A DNA stretch of 64,000 bases. Source: Seonamhaeicola maritimus (GTDB lineage: Bacteria; Bacteroidota; Bacteroidia; Flavobacteriales; Flavobacteriaceae). The DNA lies in the NCBI RefSeq assembly GCF_008056315.1, contig NZ_VRKQ01000008.1, forward strand, positions 1,196,957 through 1,260,956, given 5' to 3'. Each line of letters starts with the position of its first letter. The stretch's first letter is position 1. Below the pieces are notes generated by a model that saw only the letters and a program-made list of their open reading frames with translations, made no database searches and was not told the origin of the DNA. This document shows positions 43,484 to 53,337 of the stretch, piece by piece. The position numbers and the translations under genes were made by a program.

Positions 43484-44821
43484 ATGAAAAAACTTTTATT
43501 GCTTCTAACAATTTGTGTCATTGTTAATATTACAACAGCACAAAATCCTTTAGTAACGCACATTTACACTGCAGACCCAACAGCGCGCGTTTTTGATGGG
43601 AAATTGTATGTGTATCCTTCACATGATATTGTGCCACCTGAAGGTACCAAAGCACCACGTTTCTGTATGCCAGATTACCATTTATTTTCTTTAGAAGGAG
43701 GTAATACTTGGAAAGATTACGGGGTTGTTTTGGACCAAAATGAAGTGCCTTGGGGTGAGAAAAATTCTTATGGTATGTGGGCGCCAGATTGTATTAAAAG
43801 GGGAGATACCTATTACTATTATTATCCTGCAAAACCATTGGATGGATCATCTTTCAGACGTATTGGTGTTGGTACATCTAAAAGTCCAACAGGGCCTTTT
43901 AAATGGGAGAAATCATATATCAAAGGTGTTAGCGGTATTGATCCTGGGTTATTGTTAGATGATAATGGAAAAGCGTACTTATATTTTGGTGGCGGAAAGG
44001 AATTATTTGTTGCTCCGTTAAAAGACAATATGAAAGAAATAGCTGCAGAACCTATAAAAGTTGAAGGATTACCGGCCGGTTATAAAGAAGGCTCGTTTTG
44101 CTTTAAAAAAGATGGAAAATACTATTTTACCTTTGCTCACGTGTTCGCTGATGAAGGATATTCTATTGGGTATGCAACAAGTGATAATCCTTTAGGACCT
44201 TTTCAATATCAAGGTAAGATAATGGATAATATTAATAATGGAACTAATCATCATTCGGTGGTGAATTACAATGGTAGATGGATTTTATTCTATCACTTTT
44301 GGCAAATAAGCGGATATAACAAATTGCGTTCTATGTGCGCCGATTATATGGAATTTAAAAAAGATGGTACCATTAAAAAGGTAAAACCAACAATGCGTGG
44401 TATTAATTCGCCTACATTTGGTGAAGAAATTCAGGTAGATAGACACAATGGCATTAAAGGGGCTAATACTAGTTTTGTGAGCGGTGATGAGCCCTTGGGT
44501 TGGATGGTGTGTGATACCAAAATGATGAGTACTGTTCAATTCAATAGTGTTGATTTTGCCGATGGTTCTGCTACTAAAATGCAGGCAAGAGTGGCTTGTG
44601 GGCAACGTATTGGTCATTTTGAAGTTAGAATTGGAAATTCTAAAGGAAAGCTGATAGCAAAGTTTCCTATAAAAAGTACTGGAGGGTGGAGTAGTTGGGA
44701 AACTATTGAAACACCTTTGCTTGAAAAAGTAACTGGGAAACAAAATATTGTTGTGGTATTCCATTCAGATTGGGGATCAACAAAAGCAGTGAATTTAAAT
44801 TGGTTAAAAATTGTTAAGTAA
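43484..44821 (+). CDS. GH43 glycosidase with C-terminal CBM6-like domain
   Basis: This 445-aa exported enzyme has a signal peptide ending TTAQ (residue 20). The five-bladed propeller of GH43 follows: THIYTADPTARVFDGKLYVY carries the catalytic-base Asp, GIDPGLLLDDNGKAYLYFGG the pKa-modulating Asp, and KEGSFCFKKDGKYYFTFAH the acid Glu. The last 130 residues (GANTSFVSGDEPLGW to LNWLKIVK) have the look of a CBM6 sandwich. GH43 members cleave arabinosides or xylosides, so with GH3 it may remove xylose branches. It lies two bases before the next sulfatase gene. Confidence 0.9.
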   Translation: MKKLLLLLTICVIVNITTAQNPLVTHIYTADPTARVFDGKLYVYPSHDIVPPEGTKAPRFCMPDYHLFSLEGGNTWKDYGVVLDQNEVPWGEKNSYGMWAPDCIKRGDTYYYYYPAKPLDGSSFRRIGVGTSKSPTGPFKWEKSYIKGVSGIDPGLLLDDNGKAYLYFGGGKELFVAPLKDNMKEIAAEPIKVEGLPAGYKEGSFCFKKDGKYYFTFAHVFADEGYSIGYATSDNPLGPFQYQGKIMDNINNGTNHHSVVNYNGRWILFYHFWQISGYNKLRSMCADYMEFKKDGTIKKVKPTMRGINSPTFGEEIQVDRHNGIKGANTSFVSGDEPLGWMVCDTKMMSTVQFNSVDFADGSATKMQARVACGQRIGHFEVRIGNSKGKLIAKFPIKSTGGWSSWETIETPLLEKVTGKQNIVVVFHSDWGSTKAVNLNWLKIVK

Positions 44822-44823
44822 TT

Positions 44824-46341
44824 ATGAGAATTAAAGTACTAGTAGTTTTATGTTTTAGCATTTGTTGTTCATTGTTTGCACAAAAACAACCTAATGTAAT
44901 TGTTGTGTTAGCCGATGATATTGGAACTGGAGATATTTCATATTACCGAAAAATGCATTCCAATAAAATAATAGTTGAAACACCGACACTTGATAAATTA
45001 TCAAAAGAAGGTATTGTTTTTACAGATGCCCATTCACCGGCGGCTTTGTGTGCTCCAACTAGATACGCTATTATGACTGGAAATCATTGTTATCGTAGTT
45101 ATGCGCCTTGGGGGGTTTGGGGCTGTTATCAACCTTCTCCCATAGAAGAGAAAGACCTTACTTTAGGGAAACTAATGAAGCAAGCAGGTTATAAAACCTC
45201 GTTCTTCGGAAAGTGGGGATTTGGAATGGACTTTGGAAGAAAAGACAATCCTGAGGTAGTTTACAGAAGCCCAAGAAAAGAGCATGAGACTGATGTAGAT
45301 ATTACTAAGGTCTTAGATAAGGGGCCGGTTCAAAACGGTTTTGATTACAGTTTTATGTATCCGGCAGGAATTCAAGCAGAACCTTATGCTGTTTATGAAA
45401 ATGGTATAATGGAACCAATAAAAGAAGATTCTGAAATTATCCTTATTACAAAAGAGTACGGAAAAAATCTTGGATTTAAACTAGATAAAAAAGAAGGTTT
45501 AGGAGATAGTAATTGGGACCCGCATAACTCTAGTAAATTATTGGTGGATAAAGCAGTTAAGTTTATTCAGAGAAATGCAAAAACAGAAGAGCCTTTCTTT
45601 ATGTATTACTGTTCTCAGGCGGTTCATAAACCACACACACCTTCTAAATCAATGAATGGAATTAAGGTGGCAGGAACAACTCCGTCAAATCATTTAGATA
45701 TGGTAAAGGAATTAGATATTCAAATGGAAATGATAGTTCAAACCTTGAAGGAACAAGGTGTTTATGATAATACCTTGATTATATTTACTTCAGATAATGG
45801 TGGACTTTTGGTTAAGGAAACCTTACAGTCTGGTCATAAGCCAAGTAATATTTACAGAGGAGGTAAGAATCAAGCTTATGAAGGTGGAACCAGAGTGCCT
45901 TTTATTGCTTGGTGGCCTAAAGAAATTAAAGGTAAGCAAGTTTCAGATGCACCTGTTATAGGTATTGATGTTATGGCTACATTGGCATCTATAACAAATC
46001 AAAAGATAGAAGAAGGGCAAGCAATGGATTCTTCTAACCTATTTCCAATAATGAAAGGTGAAAAAGGAGTAAAAGCTCATGATTTTTTAATGACACAAAG
46101 TGGAACAACTAAACAGGCTATGATTACTGAGGATGGATGGAAGTTAATAATTCAGGTTGATAAAAAGGATAAAACAGATGCAGCCAGAACACCTTTTGCA
46201 CTCTTCAATTTGAATGACAATATTTCTGAAAACGAAAACGAAAATCTTGTGGATAACCCTAAGTATCAAGATAAGGTTAAAGAACTTTTTGCGAAATACA
46301 ACAGAACTAGAAATAGCAAAATAAAAACAGGAAACTCTTAA
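44824..46341 (+). CDS. S1 family arylsulfatase-A-like sulfatase, secreted
   Basis: This 505-aa exported sulfatase has a signal peptide ending LFAQ (residue 20). VVLADDIGTGDI holds the metal Asp pair; C76 in ALCAPTRYAIMTG is the formylglycine residue, with threonine in place of serine in the CxPSR signature. GKWGFGMD near residue 128 replaces the usual GKWH, and FTSDNGGLL and GGKNQAYEGGTRVPF near residues 322-360 are typical of arylsulfatase A relatives. It is the last gene of the operon begun by the sulfatase at 38185 and ends in a terminator. Confidence 0.92.
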   Translation: MRIKVLVVLCFSICCSLFAQKQPNVIVVLADDIGTGDISYYRKMHSNKIIVETPTLDKLSKEGIVFTDAHSPAALCAPTRYAIMTGNHCYRSYAPWGVWGCYQPSPIEEKDLTLGKLMKQAGYKTSFFGKWGFGMDFGRKDNPEVVYRSPRKEHETDVDITKVLDKGPVQNGFDYSFMYPAGIQAEPYAVYENGIMEPIKEDSEIILITKEYGKNLGFKLDKKEGLGDSNWDPHNSSKLLVDKAVKFIQRNAKTEEPFFMYYCSQAVHKPHTPSKSMNGIKVAGTTPSNHLDMVKELDIQMEMIVQTLKEQGVYDNTLIIFTSDNGGLLVKETLQSGHKPSNIYRGGKNQAYEGGTRVPFIAWWPKEIKGKQVSDAPVIGIDVMATLASITNQKIEEGQAMDSSNLFPIMKGEKGVKAHDFLMTQSGTTKQAMITEDGWKLIIQVDKKDKTDAARTPFALFNLNDNISENENENLVDNPKYQDKVKELFAKYNRTRNSKIKTGNS

Positions 46342-46360
46342 TTGAGTTTCCTGCTTTAAA
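46328..46360 (+). terminator. Terminator overlapping the end of the third sulfatase gene
   Basis: A 10-bp perfect stem (CAGGAAACTC with GAGTTTCCTG) with a 6-base loop spans the stop codon and is followed by a short T-run. It closes the operon starting at 38185. Confidence 0.75.
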
Positions 46361-46406
46361 ATATATCTGTTACTTTAAGTAATTTCGATTCCAAACAGGA
46401 ATCTAT

Positions 46407-47261
46407 TTAGATTTTGTCCAAAACCCTTTCCAACCATTTTTCAGCTAGTTGAGGCCACATTTTAGCTGCTAAATTCCCAGGTCGTAGTCCAAATCCGTGA
46501 CCTCCTTCTTGAATTATATGAACATCAACAGGGACATTATTTTCGTATAGGGCTGCTGCCATAACAGTACAGCTATGACGATACTTGACATCGGTAGCAG
46601 AACCGAAAATAAAGAATGGAGGTGTATCTTTTGTAACTTTAATCTCAGGAGTCAACGAATTGTTTTCACCGTGATCTAAATATGCAGGGTAAACAAGCAT
46701 TGAGAAATCTGGTCTACAAGATAAATTGTCTACTTCATCAATCTTGCTGTAGGATTCAAAGGTGAACTGTGTAGATGCTCTGGCAACTAAACTTCCACCA
46801 GCAGAAAAGCCTAAAACGCCAATTTTATCTGGCTCAATATTATATTTTTCAGCATCCTTCCTAATCATTCTAATTGCCCGCTGTATATCATTTAATGCAC
46901 CTAATTGTTTCTGTGGTACTCTATAATTCAATACAAATGCTGTAAAACCCAAACTATTTAGCCATTGGGCAACTTCAGAACCTTCTAAATTAGTTGAAAG
47001 GACATTATATGCTCCTCCTGGACAAACTATAACAGCTGCTCTCAATTTGTTAGCTTTTATAGGTTCAAAAACCAAAAAATCAGGGTCAGTAACTTTTGAA
47101 TATCTAATTACTTTATTTCTGTCATCATCTGATAACTCATGTTCTTGTTTGAGCTCTTTTTCATTTGGGACTTCATTTGGCCATAAATGAACAGATTCAT
47201 TAGATTGTGCCATAGATATTTGTGTGAAAACAAGAGTTATTAAAATAATTACTTTTTTCAT
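46407..47261 (-). CDS. Secreted alpha/beta-hydrolase, acetylesterase-like
   Basis: This 284-aa exported hydrolase has a signal peptide ending SMAQ (residue 19). CPGGAYNVLS near residue 80 is the HGG-like oxyanion motif, S153 in GFSAGGSLVA the nucleophile, and an HIIQEGGHGFGLR segment near residue 253 carries the catalytic histidine. The layout is that of BD-FAE/Axe-type esterases, which remove acetyl or other acyl groups from plant and algal glycans. It is four to nine bases downstream of the GH2 gene in a leftward pair. Deacetylation of the same glycan is the likely role. Confidence 0.85.
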   Translation of the reverse strand: MKKVIILITLVFTQISMAQSNESVHLWPNEVPNEKELKQEHELSDDDRNKVIRYSKVTDPDFLVFEPIKANKLRAAVIVCPGGAYNVLSTNLEGSEVAQWLNSLGFTAFVLNYRVPQKQLGALNDIQRAIRMIRKDAEKYNIEPDKIGVLGFSAGGSLVARASTQFTFESYSKIDEVDNLSCRPDFSMLVYPAYLDHGENNSLTPEIKVTKDTPPFFIFGSATDVKYRHSCTVMAAALYENNVPVDVHIIQEGGHGFGLRPGNLAAKMWPQLAEKWLERVLDKI

Positions 47262-47269
47262 ATAAAACC

Positions 47270-49759
47270 TTATTTTGTTAGAATTGAAATGGTTTCTTGT
47301 GTTAATCCAGCAGATGAGGCTGTTATACTGATAGCCCCAGCACTTTCATCAGATTTAACAATAAGTAAGCATTTACCACTAAAAGCTTTTCGTTCAGGCG
47401 CTCTAAATGAAGCTAAGGATGTTTGATCACCATTTCCAACTGCAGCAAGAGTACCAGCTCCTTCTATTTTAAAGTTGATTAGATTATCAGCTTTTGGACA
47501 TATATTTCCATTTTCATCTAATACGCTTATGGTAATAAAAGATAAATCTTTGCCATCTGCAGAAATTTCACTCCTATCTGCTTCCAACTTAATTTTTGAA
47601 GGTTTTTCAGCAGTTTTAATCTCTTTAATTGCAGCCTCTTTCCCATCTTTATATGCCACTACTTTTATAGAACCAGGTTGGTAGGGCACATTCCAAGATA
47701 GTCTGTATTTGGTTTTGTACATCCCTTTTTCAAATTCATGATATTCAGATGGAATTTCAGTAAAATCTTTCCCTTTTACTTTTTTACCAAAAGATTTTCC
47801 GTTTACAAAGAGTTCCACTTCCTCGCAATTGGTGTATGAATACACTGGAATGGTTTTTCCTTCTTGTCCTTCCCAATTCCAATGTGGTAGTACATGCACC
47901 ATAGGTTTTGTAGTCCATTGACTTTGGTACAAGTAGTATCTGTCTTTTGGGAATCCACATAAGTCTACTGGTGCAAAATAAGATGACCGCGATGGCCAGT
48001 CATCATTCCAATAGCCATTAGTTGAGTTATCTCTTCCGCCGTATGGTGTTGGCTCTCCTAAATAATCAAAACCAGTCCAAACAAATTCACCTAAAGAATT
48101 TGAACTTTGTTCTAGAGCGTCAAACTCAATATCTGGAGCATACGCCCAAGGTGGACCAACGGTAACATCATAACTAGATACGTGATTGGTTTCGTGTTTT
48201 TCTTTAAATTCAATTGGTAAATGATAAACTCCACGACTACTGGTTTGCGAAGATGTTTCAGAGCCGTAAACTATCATTTCTGGATTTTCTTCAACAATTT
48301 TAGAATAGGTTGTAGGCCAGTAGTTCATACCTACAATGTCAACGTGATTAGCCAATTTATTTACAAAAGGGGCAGGGTAGTAGTTAAATCCTACCGTTGT
48401 TGGTCTGGTATCATCTTCATCATGACAAATATCGTTTAAGTGTTTTGTCAATTTCCAACCGTCTTTTCTGCCTTGTTCTAATATCTCATTTCCAATACTC
48501 CACATAATTACAGATGGGTGATTTCTATCACGCTTTATCATGTCACGTAAATCTTTTTCGTGCCAATCATCAAAATATTTGTGGTATCCGTTTGGTACTT
48601 TTCCTATTTTCCATTCGTCAAAAGCTTCGTCTATGACTACAATACCTAATTTATCACACACCTCTAACATTTCTGGAGATGGCGGATTATGACTGGTACG
48701 CAATGCGTTTACACCCATACTCTGCATTATTTGCATTTGGCGCTCAGTAGCTCTGTAGTTAACACCAGTACCTAAAGGCCCTAAGTCATGATGCATACAA
48801 ACACCATTGAACCTTACCTTTTTCCCGTTTAAAAGGAATCCGTCTTTAGTATTGAATTCTATGGTTCTAACACCAAAAGGTGTTTCATATTCATCAACAA
48901 TATCATTCCCTATTTTCAACGTACTATGTGCTGTATATAAATACGATTTATTGATGTCCCAAAGTGTTACATTCGAAATTTTGATGATTTGAGAAATAGC
49001 CTTTTCAGAATTTGCATCAAGCGAATCATTACTATCTGTTTCTCCTACTATATTTCCGTTAGCATCTTTAATAACAGTTGATAATGAAACTTCTGACCTG
49101 TTTGCCCCAGTGTTTTTAAGCTTTGTCTCAATATTAACATCTGCATTTCCATTAGTAATGTTAGGCGTAGTTATATAAGTTCCCCATTGCGGAATGTGGA
49201 TAGAGTTATTGATTTTCAGTCTTACATTACGGTATATTCCCGCACCTGCATACCAACGCATTGATAAGTCTTCAGGAGCTAATCTAACTGCAATTACGTT
49301 ATCACTTCCAAAATTGATATGTTTAGTTAAATCAATTTCAAAACCTATATAGCCATAAGGTCTTTCGCCAATATATTCTCCATTTAAATACACTTTAGCG
49401 TTACTCATAGCTCCGTCAAATTCAACAGAAATTTGTTTACCTTCTAAACCTTTTTCAATTGTGAAATGTTTTCTATACCATCCAATACCATGTACAGGTA
49501 ATCCGCCTGTTCTAGCATTGTATTTATTGTCAAAAGGACCATCAATAGACCAATCATGAGGTAAAGTTACTTTTTGCCAATCAGAATCATCAAAATTTAC
49601 GGTTTCCGCATTAGCGATACTATCTTTTTGAAACAACCAGTCCTTGTTAAAATCACTGTCAGCAATTGGATTTGATGAAGCTCCTTCTGTATGGCATGAT
49701 AAACACAATATAGAAATTGAAAAAGTAAGTAAAATGAAATTCAGTTTTAAAAAACGCAT
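47270..49759 (-). CDS. GH2 beta-galactosidase-like lipoprotein
   Basis: This 829-aa lipoprotein (lipobox LSC, C22) has the GH2 order: sugar-binding domain with WQKVTLPHDWSIDGPF, immunoglobulin-like domain, TIM barrel, then a DUF4982-like and an Ig-like domain. Catalytic residues are E425 in MWSIGNE (acid/base) and E501 in YGSET (nucleophile), with the conserved Asn before E425 intact. RFNGVCMHHDLGPLG near residue 316 fits beta-galactosidases of this phylum, but glucuronidase or other activity is possible. It is transcribed leftward with the esterase gene. Unlike the GH2-like protein at 31023 it keeps all canonical residues. Confidence 0.9.
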   Translation of the reverse strand: MRFLKLNFILLTFSISILCLSCHTEGASSNPIADSDFNKDWLFQKDSIANAETVNFDDSDWQKVTLPHDWSIDGPFDNKYNARTGGLPVHGIGWYRKHFTIEKGLEGKQISVEFDGAMSNAKVYLNGEYIGERPYGYIGFEIDLTKHINFGSDNVIAVRLAPEDLSMRWYAGAGIYRNVRLKINNSIHIPQWGTYITTPNITNGNADVNIETKLKNTGANRSEVSLSTVIKDANGNIVGETDSNDSLDANSEKAISQIIKISNVTLWDINKSYLYTAHSTLKIGNDIVDEYETPFGVRTIEFNTKDGFLLNGKKVRFNGVCMHHDLGPLGTGVNYRATERQMQIMQSMGVNALRTSHNPPSPEMLEVCDKLGIVVIDEAFDEWKIGKVPNGYHKYFDDWHEKDLRDMIKRDRNHPSVIMWSIGNEILEQGRKDGWKLTKHLNDICHDEDDTRPTTVGFNYYPAPFVNKLANHVDIVGMNYWPTTYSKIVEENPEMIVYGSETSSQTSSRGVYHLPIEFKEKHETNHVSSYDVTVGPPWAYAPDIEFDALEQSSNSLGEFVWTGFDYLGEPTPYGGRDNSTNGYWNDDWPSRSSYFAPVDLCGFPKDRYYLYQSQWTTKPMVHVLPHWNWEGQEGKTIPVYSYTNCEEVELFVNGKSFGKKVKGKDFTEIPSEYHEFEKGMYKTKYRLSWNVPYQPGSIKVVAYKDGKEAAIKEIKTAEKPSKIKLEADRSEISADGKDLSFITISVLDENGNICPKADNLINFKIEGAGTLAAVGNGDQTSLASFRAPERKAFSGKCLLIVKSDESAGAISITASSAGLTQETISILTK

Positions 49760-50055
49760 TAGAAATCGATTTATGGTTTAGTGAAATTATGTTTAAGTAA
49801 ATATAGTTATTGCAATCTTAAATATGGGCTGCCTGACCTATATGGCCTAAAGAAAAGGACATTTGTTACCTTATTAGCTTTTGGTTTAAATCTTGTCTAT
49901 TTATTCTGTGTTATTCTTTTACTGTGGGGATTTAGAACATTTGTTGTATTAATTAAAACAAAAGGAATAGTGGGTTTTGGTAAAAAAGAAGAATTTAGCT
50001 TTTGATAAGAACCATGACCAAGGGAAAAGTTATCTAACCAAAAATAAAAGCTTTT

Positions 50056-51588
50056 ATGTCTATTAAAAACCAATATGTATTAATCTTACTTTCTTTCGTT
50101 ATTTTATCTTCTTGCGGAAAAAAGAATAAGGAGGATGTTGCTGTTGTTATTGAGAAAGATACAATCAACATATATGAGCCTAATTGGGAGTCTATTAAAA
50201 AACACTACAAAGACCCGGAATGGTTTAATAATCAAAAATTTGGAATTTTTATTCATTGGGGAGCGTATTCGGTTCCTGCCTTTGGTAGCGAGTGGTATCC
50301 TAGACAAATGTATATGGATACAGCCACATTTACAGCGCAATTAAATCTGGAAAGAACAGGTCCGAATGCAACTTATTTACATCATAAAGAAAAATGGGGT
50401 GATCAAAAAACATTTGGTTATAAAGACTTTATTCCCATGTTTAAAGGTGAAAAATTCAATGCGGCTGAATGGATTGATTTATTCAAAAAGTCAGGTGCTA
50501 AATATGTAGTTCCAGTGGCCGATCATCATGATGGTTTTGCTATGTATAAATCTAACACTACACGTTGGCATGCTGCTGCCATGGGGCCAAAAAGGGATAT
50601 TTTGGGTGAGCTTTTTAAAGAAGGAAGAAGTAAGGGTATGATTATGGGAGCATCATCTCATTATGCTTTTAATTGGTCTTTCTATAATAAAAAGGATCAT
50701 TTTGACACCACAGATCCTGAATATGCGGATTTGTATTCTCCAAAAGGTAAAGATTTAAATGAGCCTGTCTCTGAAGAATTCAAGCAAATGTGGTGGGATA
50801 GAACGGTGGATTTAATTGATAACTATCAGCCTGATATTTTATGGTTTGATTTTTATTTAGATATTCCTGATTATGCTGATATGCGTCCGAAAATTGCCGC
50901 ATACTATTATAACAAAGGAAGAGAATGGGGTAAAGAAGTAGTTTTGCAGGATAAGAATTTTAGTCATGAAGCTTTTCCCGAAGGCACTGTTGTATACGAT
51001 TTAGAAAGGGGGAAACTTCCAGGAATACGTAAGTTACCTTGGCAAACAGATACATCTATTGGAAAGAACTCATGGTCTCATGTTACTAATTGGAAATCTA
51101 AAACAACCAATCAGTTAATTGACGATTTGGTAGATATAGTTTCTAAGAATGGGAATTTATTATTGAATTGTGGGCCGAAATCTGATGGGACTATTCCTGA
51201 AGATCAAGCTAAAATATTATTAGAAATTGGTGACTGGTTATCAGTTAATGGAGAAGCTATTTATGATACCAAATATTGGAGAACGTTTGGTGAAGGGCCA
51301 ACCGAGGTTAAAAAAGGACATCACTCTGAAGGACAAAATAAAGACTTTACGGGTCAGGATATGAGATTTACTCAGAAAGATGGGAATTTATATGCTATAA
51401 TGATGGCATGGCCTGAAAAGAGTAAGGTTACAATCACTTCTATTACAAATGAGGATAAGGTTAAAGGTGTTTCTTTATTGGGAAGTGATGCAAAAATCAT
51501 ATTTGAGCAAACAGCAGAAGGATTGTTGGTTAAATTACCATCTGAAAAGGTTGGAGATCATGCTCATACTTTAAAAATTGAATTATAA
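50056..51588 (+). CDS. GH29 alpha-L-fucosidase-like lipoprotein (third copy)
   Basis: This 510-aa lipoprotein (lipobox SSC, C20) has a GH29 domain: KFGIFIHWGAYSVPAFG, H157-H-D-G-F (both active-site histidines kept), MGPKRDI, nucleophile D265 in ILWFDFY, and NCGPKSDGTIPED. Of the three GH29 proteins here it is the only one with the canonical HHDGF motif. It stands alone rather than in an operon, facing the sulfatase gene at 51738 across a strong terminator. The 296-bp gap before it holds no gene I would accept and no clear promoter. Confidence 0.92.
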   Translation: MSIKNQYVLILLSFVILSSCGKKNKEDVAVVIEKDTINIYEPNWESIKKHYKDPEWFNNQKFGIFIHWGAYSVPAFGSEWYPRQMYMDTATFTAQLNLERTGPNATYLHHKEKWGDQKTFGYKDFIPMFKGEKFNAAEWIDLFKKSGAKYVVPVADHHDGFAMYKSNTTRWHAAAMGPKRDILGELFKEGRSKGMIMGASSHYAFNWSFYNKKDHFDTTDPEYADLYSPKGKDLNEPVSEEFKQMWWDRTVDLIDNYQPDILWFDFYLDIPDYADMRPKIAAYYYNKGREWGKEVVLQDKNFSHEAFPEGTVVYDLERGKLPGIRKLPWQTDTSIGKNSWSHVTNWKSKTTNQLIDDLVDIVSKNGNLLLNCGPKSDGTIPEDQAKILLEIGDWLSVNGEAIYDTKYWRTFGEGPTEVKKGHHSEGQNKDFTGQDMRFTQKDGNLYAIMMAWPEKSKVTITSITNEDKVKGVSLLGSDAKIIFEQTAEGLLVKLPSEKVGDHAHTLKIEL

Positions 51589-51621
51589 TTGTTTTTTAGT
51601 TAATATTTAAGTTTAATAGTT

Positions 51622-51659
51622 AAAAACCCCATCTGGTAGTTACCACGATGGGGTTTTTT
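51622..51659. terminator. Strong bidirectional terminator
   Basis: A long hairpin, AAAACCCCATC with GATGGGGTTTT plus an inner TGGTA/TACCA stem, is flanked by A and T runs between the converging GH29 and sulfatase genes. Confidence 0.88.
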
Positions 51660-51737
51660 AAAAGAAAAGCCTTTAGAGTTAAAAATAACTTATTTAATGC
51701 TCCTAAATTTATCTTTTAATAGAAAAGCCTCTCTTAA

Positions 51738-53237
51738 TTATAATTCAATTATAGTTGTTAAATCTAAGGGGTCGTTCATGTCTTTTTGAAGTTGAACAAG
51801 GTCTTTAAATAATTCAGTAACTTTAGTTTTATAATTTTGATTGTCGGCTAAATTATTCATCTCTTCTGGGTCATTATTCATATCGAATAAAAGCACTTTA
51901 TTAATCTTTGGGTAAATGATTAGTTTAAAACCATCTTTTCTTATCATACGTTGTAAATCAACATAACCGTTATAGATGGCATCATAGTTACTTTTTGTTT
52001 GTTTCCCTTTAGCCAAATCTAAAATGCTGTTAAAGAATACGTATTTTGGCTTTTCAATATTAGCTAGTTCTAAACTAGTTGCCATGGCGTCTTGTAAGTA
52101 AATGTCTTCAGTAACTTTTTTGTTTTCAGGAATATTGGGACCAGTAATCATAAAAGGAGCTCTAATACTGTGGTCAAATTGAGATTGTTTACCAATAAGC
52201 CCATGTTTTCCTGCCGCTAAACCATGATCTGCGGTAAAAATAATGTATGTGTTGTCCATTTTCCCAGTAGCTTCCAATCGGTCTAAAACTTCACCAATTT
52301 GAGCGTCTAAATGTGTAATAATAGCGTAGTATTCTTTAATATGAACTTTAGTGGCATATTCAGTTCTAGGAAACGGAGCGAGCGCTTCATCCCTTAAGTT
52401 GGGTCCACAACCCATGTCATCTTTAAAAGGGTATTCGGGTAACCAGCTTTTGGGTAGACTAATATTTTCTAAAGGGTATTTATCTAAATATTCTTGGGGA
52501 GCTTGCCTAGGGTCATGTGGAGCATTGAATGCTAAATACATAAAGAACGGATTATCACTTTTTTCTGCTTTCTCAATAAACCCTACAGCATCATCCTTTA
52601 AAACTTCACTCCAGTGCTTACCACCTTCCCAGAAACCACCAAATTTAGGATCTGTTGGTGACCAGGTTGTGTCTTGCTCACTTAAAGGTCTATTATAACC
52701 AATGGGCATTAAGGTAGCTGGATCTGTATCAGTACCTTTGATTTCTTTGAATTTTGCAACCTGTACTTCGTGTTCCCAGGCATCTCCGGGCATGCCAGGT
52801 CTTATATGGGTGACGTTTTGAAATACACTATCGGCCTTGGCATCTATATGCCATTTTCCAGTCATGTAAGTGTCATATCCTGCACCTTCCATTAATTTAC
52901 TCCAGGTTTTATCAAACTCTTTGTTATTACTCCAATTCTTTCTAAACTTATTAACATCCCAAACACTTCTACCAGAAAGTAACATGGCTCTAGAGGCAGC
53001 ACAAATAGCCCCATTCCAAGCACCCATGTTGTAAGCATTTGTAAACGTGGTTCCTTGATTAACAAGTCTATCTAAATTCGGTGTTTGAATTTCATTATTA
53101 CCCAGAGAATTTATTGCAGAATAAGTCATATCATCAGCAAAAATGAAAACCACATTAGGAGGAGTAGGAATTTCCTTTTTTGAAGTTTTACAAGCAAAAA
53201 TTGTTAGTACTAGAAATACTAATAGAAGTTTTTTCAT
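51738..53237 (-). CDS. S1 family sulfatase lipoprotein with CAASR motif
   Basis: This 499-aa lipoprotein (lipobox IFAC, C16) is a formylglycine sulfatase. VVFIFADDMTYSA provides the metal Asp pair; C79 in AICAASRAMLLSG is the predicted formylglycine residue, with Ala in place of the usual Pro, a variant known in bacterial sulfatases. GKWHID near residue 125 and ADHGLAAGKHGLIGKQ near residue 352 complete the active site. It shares YNMGxW with the sulfatase at 42171 and is probably of the same subfamily. It lies 100 bases after the hybrid sensor gene on the same strand, so the sensor may be its regulator. Confidence 0.92.
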   Translation of the reverse strand: MKKLLLVFLVLTIFACKTSKKEIPTPPNVVFIFADDMTYSAINSLGNNEIQTPNLDRLVNQGTTFTNAYNMGAWNGAICAASRAMLLSGRSVWDVNKFRKNWSNNKEFDKTWSKLMEGAGYDTYMTGKWHIDAKADSVFQNVTHIRPGMPGDAWEHEVQVAKFKEIKGTDTDPATLMPIGYNRPLSEQDTTWSPTDPKFGGFWEGGKHWSEVLKDDAVGFIEKAEKSDNPFFMYLAFNAPHDPRQAPQEYLDKYPLENISLPKSWLPEYPFKDDMGCGPNLRDEALAPFPRTEYATKVHIKEYYAIITHLDAQIGEVLDRLEATGKMDNTYIIFTADHGLAAGKHGLIGKQSQFDHSIRAPFMITGPNIPENKKVTEDIYLQDAMATSLELANIEKPKYVFFNSILDLAKGKQTKSNYDAIYNGYVDLQRMIRKDGFKLIIYPKINKVLLFDMNNDPEEMNNLADNQNYKTKVTELFKDLVQLQKDMNDPLDLTTIIEL

Positions 53238-53337
53238 TATGAATTTTATTTAGGTCTTTTTTGAACTTGATAAAATTAATTAAAAAAACTCAGGAGCTTA
53301 TGTAGAGAATGTTCAATATTAAGTAATAAATGATTTA

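Noticed and set aside
44285-44764. A 159-codon leftward frame inside the GH43 gene.
   Set aside because: It is antisense to the CBM6-like end of a clear GH43 gene; residue pattern is not protein-like.
49781-50005. A 74-codon rightward frame in the gap between the GH2 and GH29 genes.
   Set aside because: No ribosome-binding site, no recognisable product, uneven residue use, and it ends with no link to the next gene; treated as chance.
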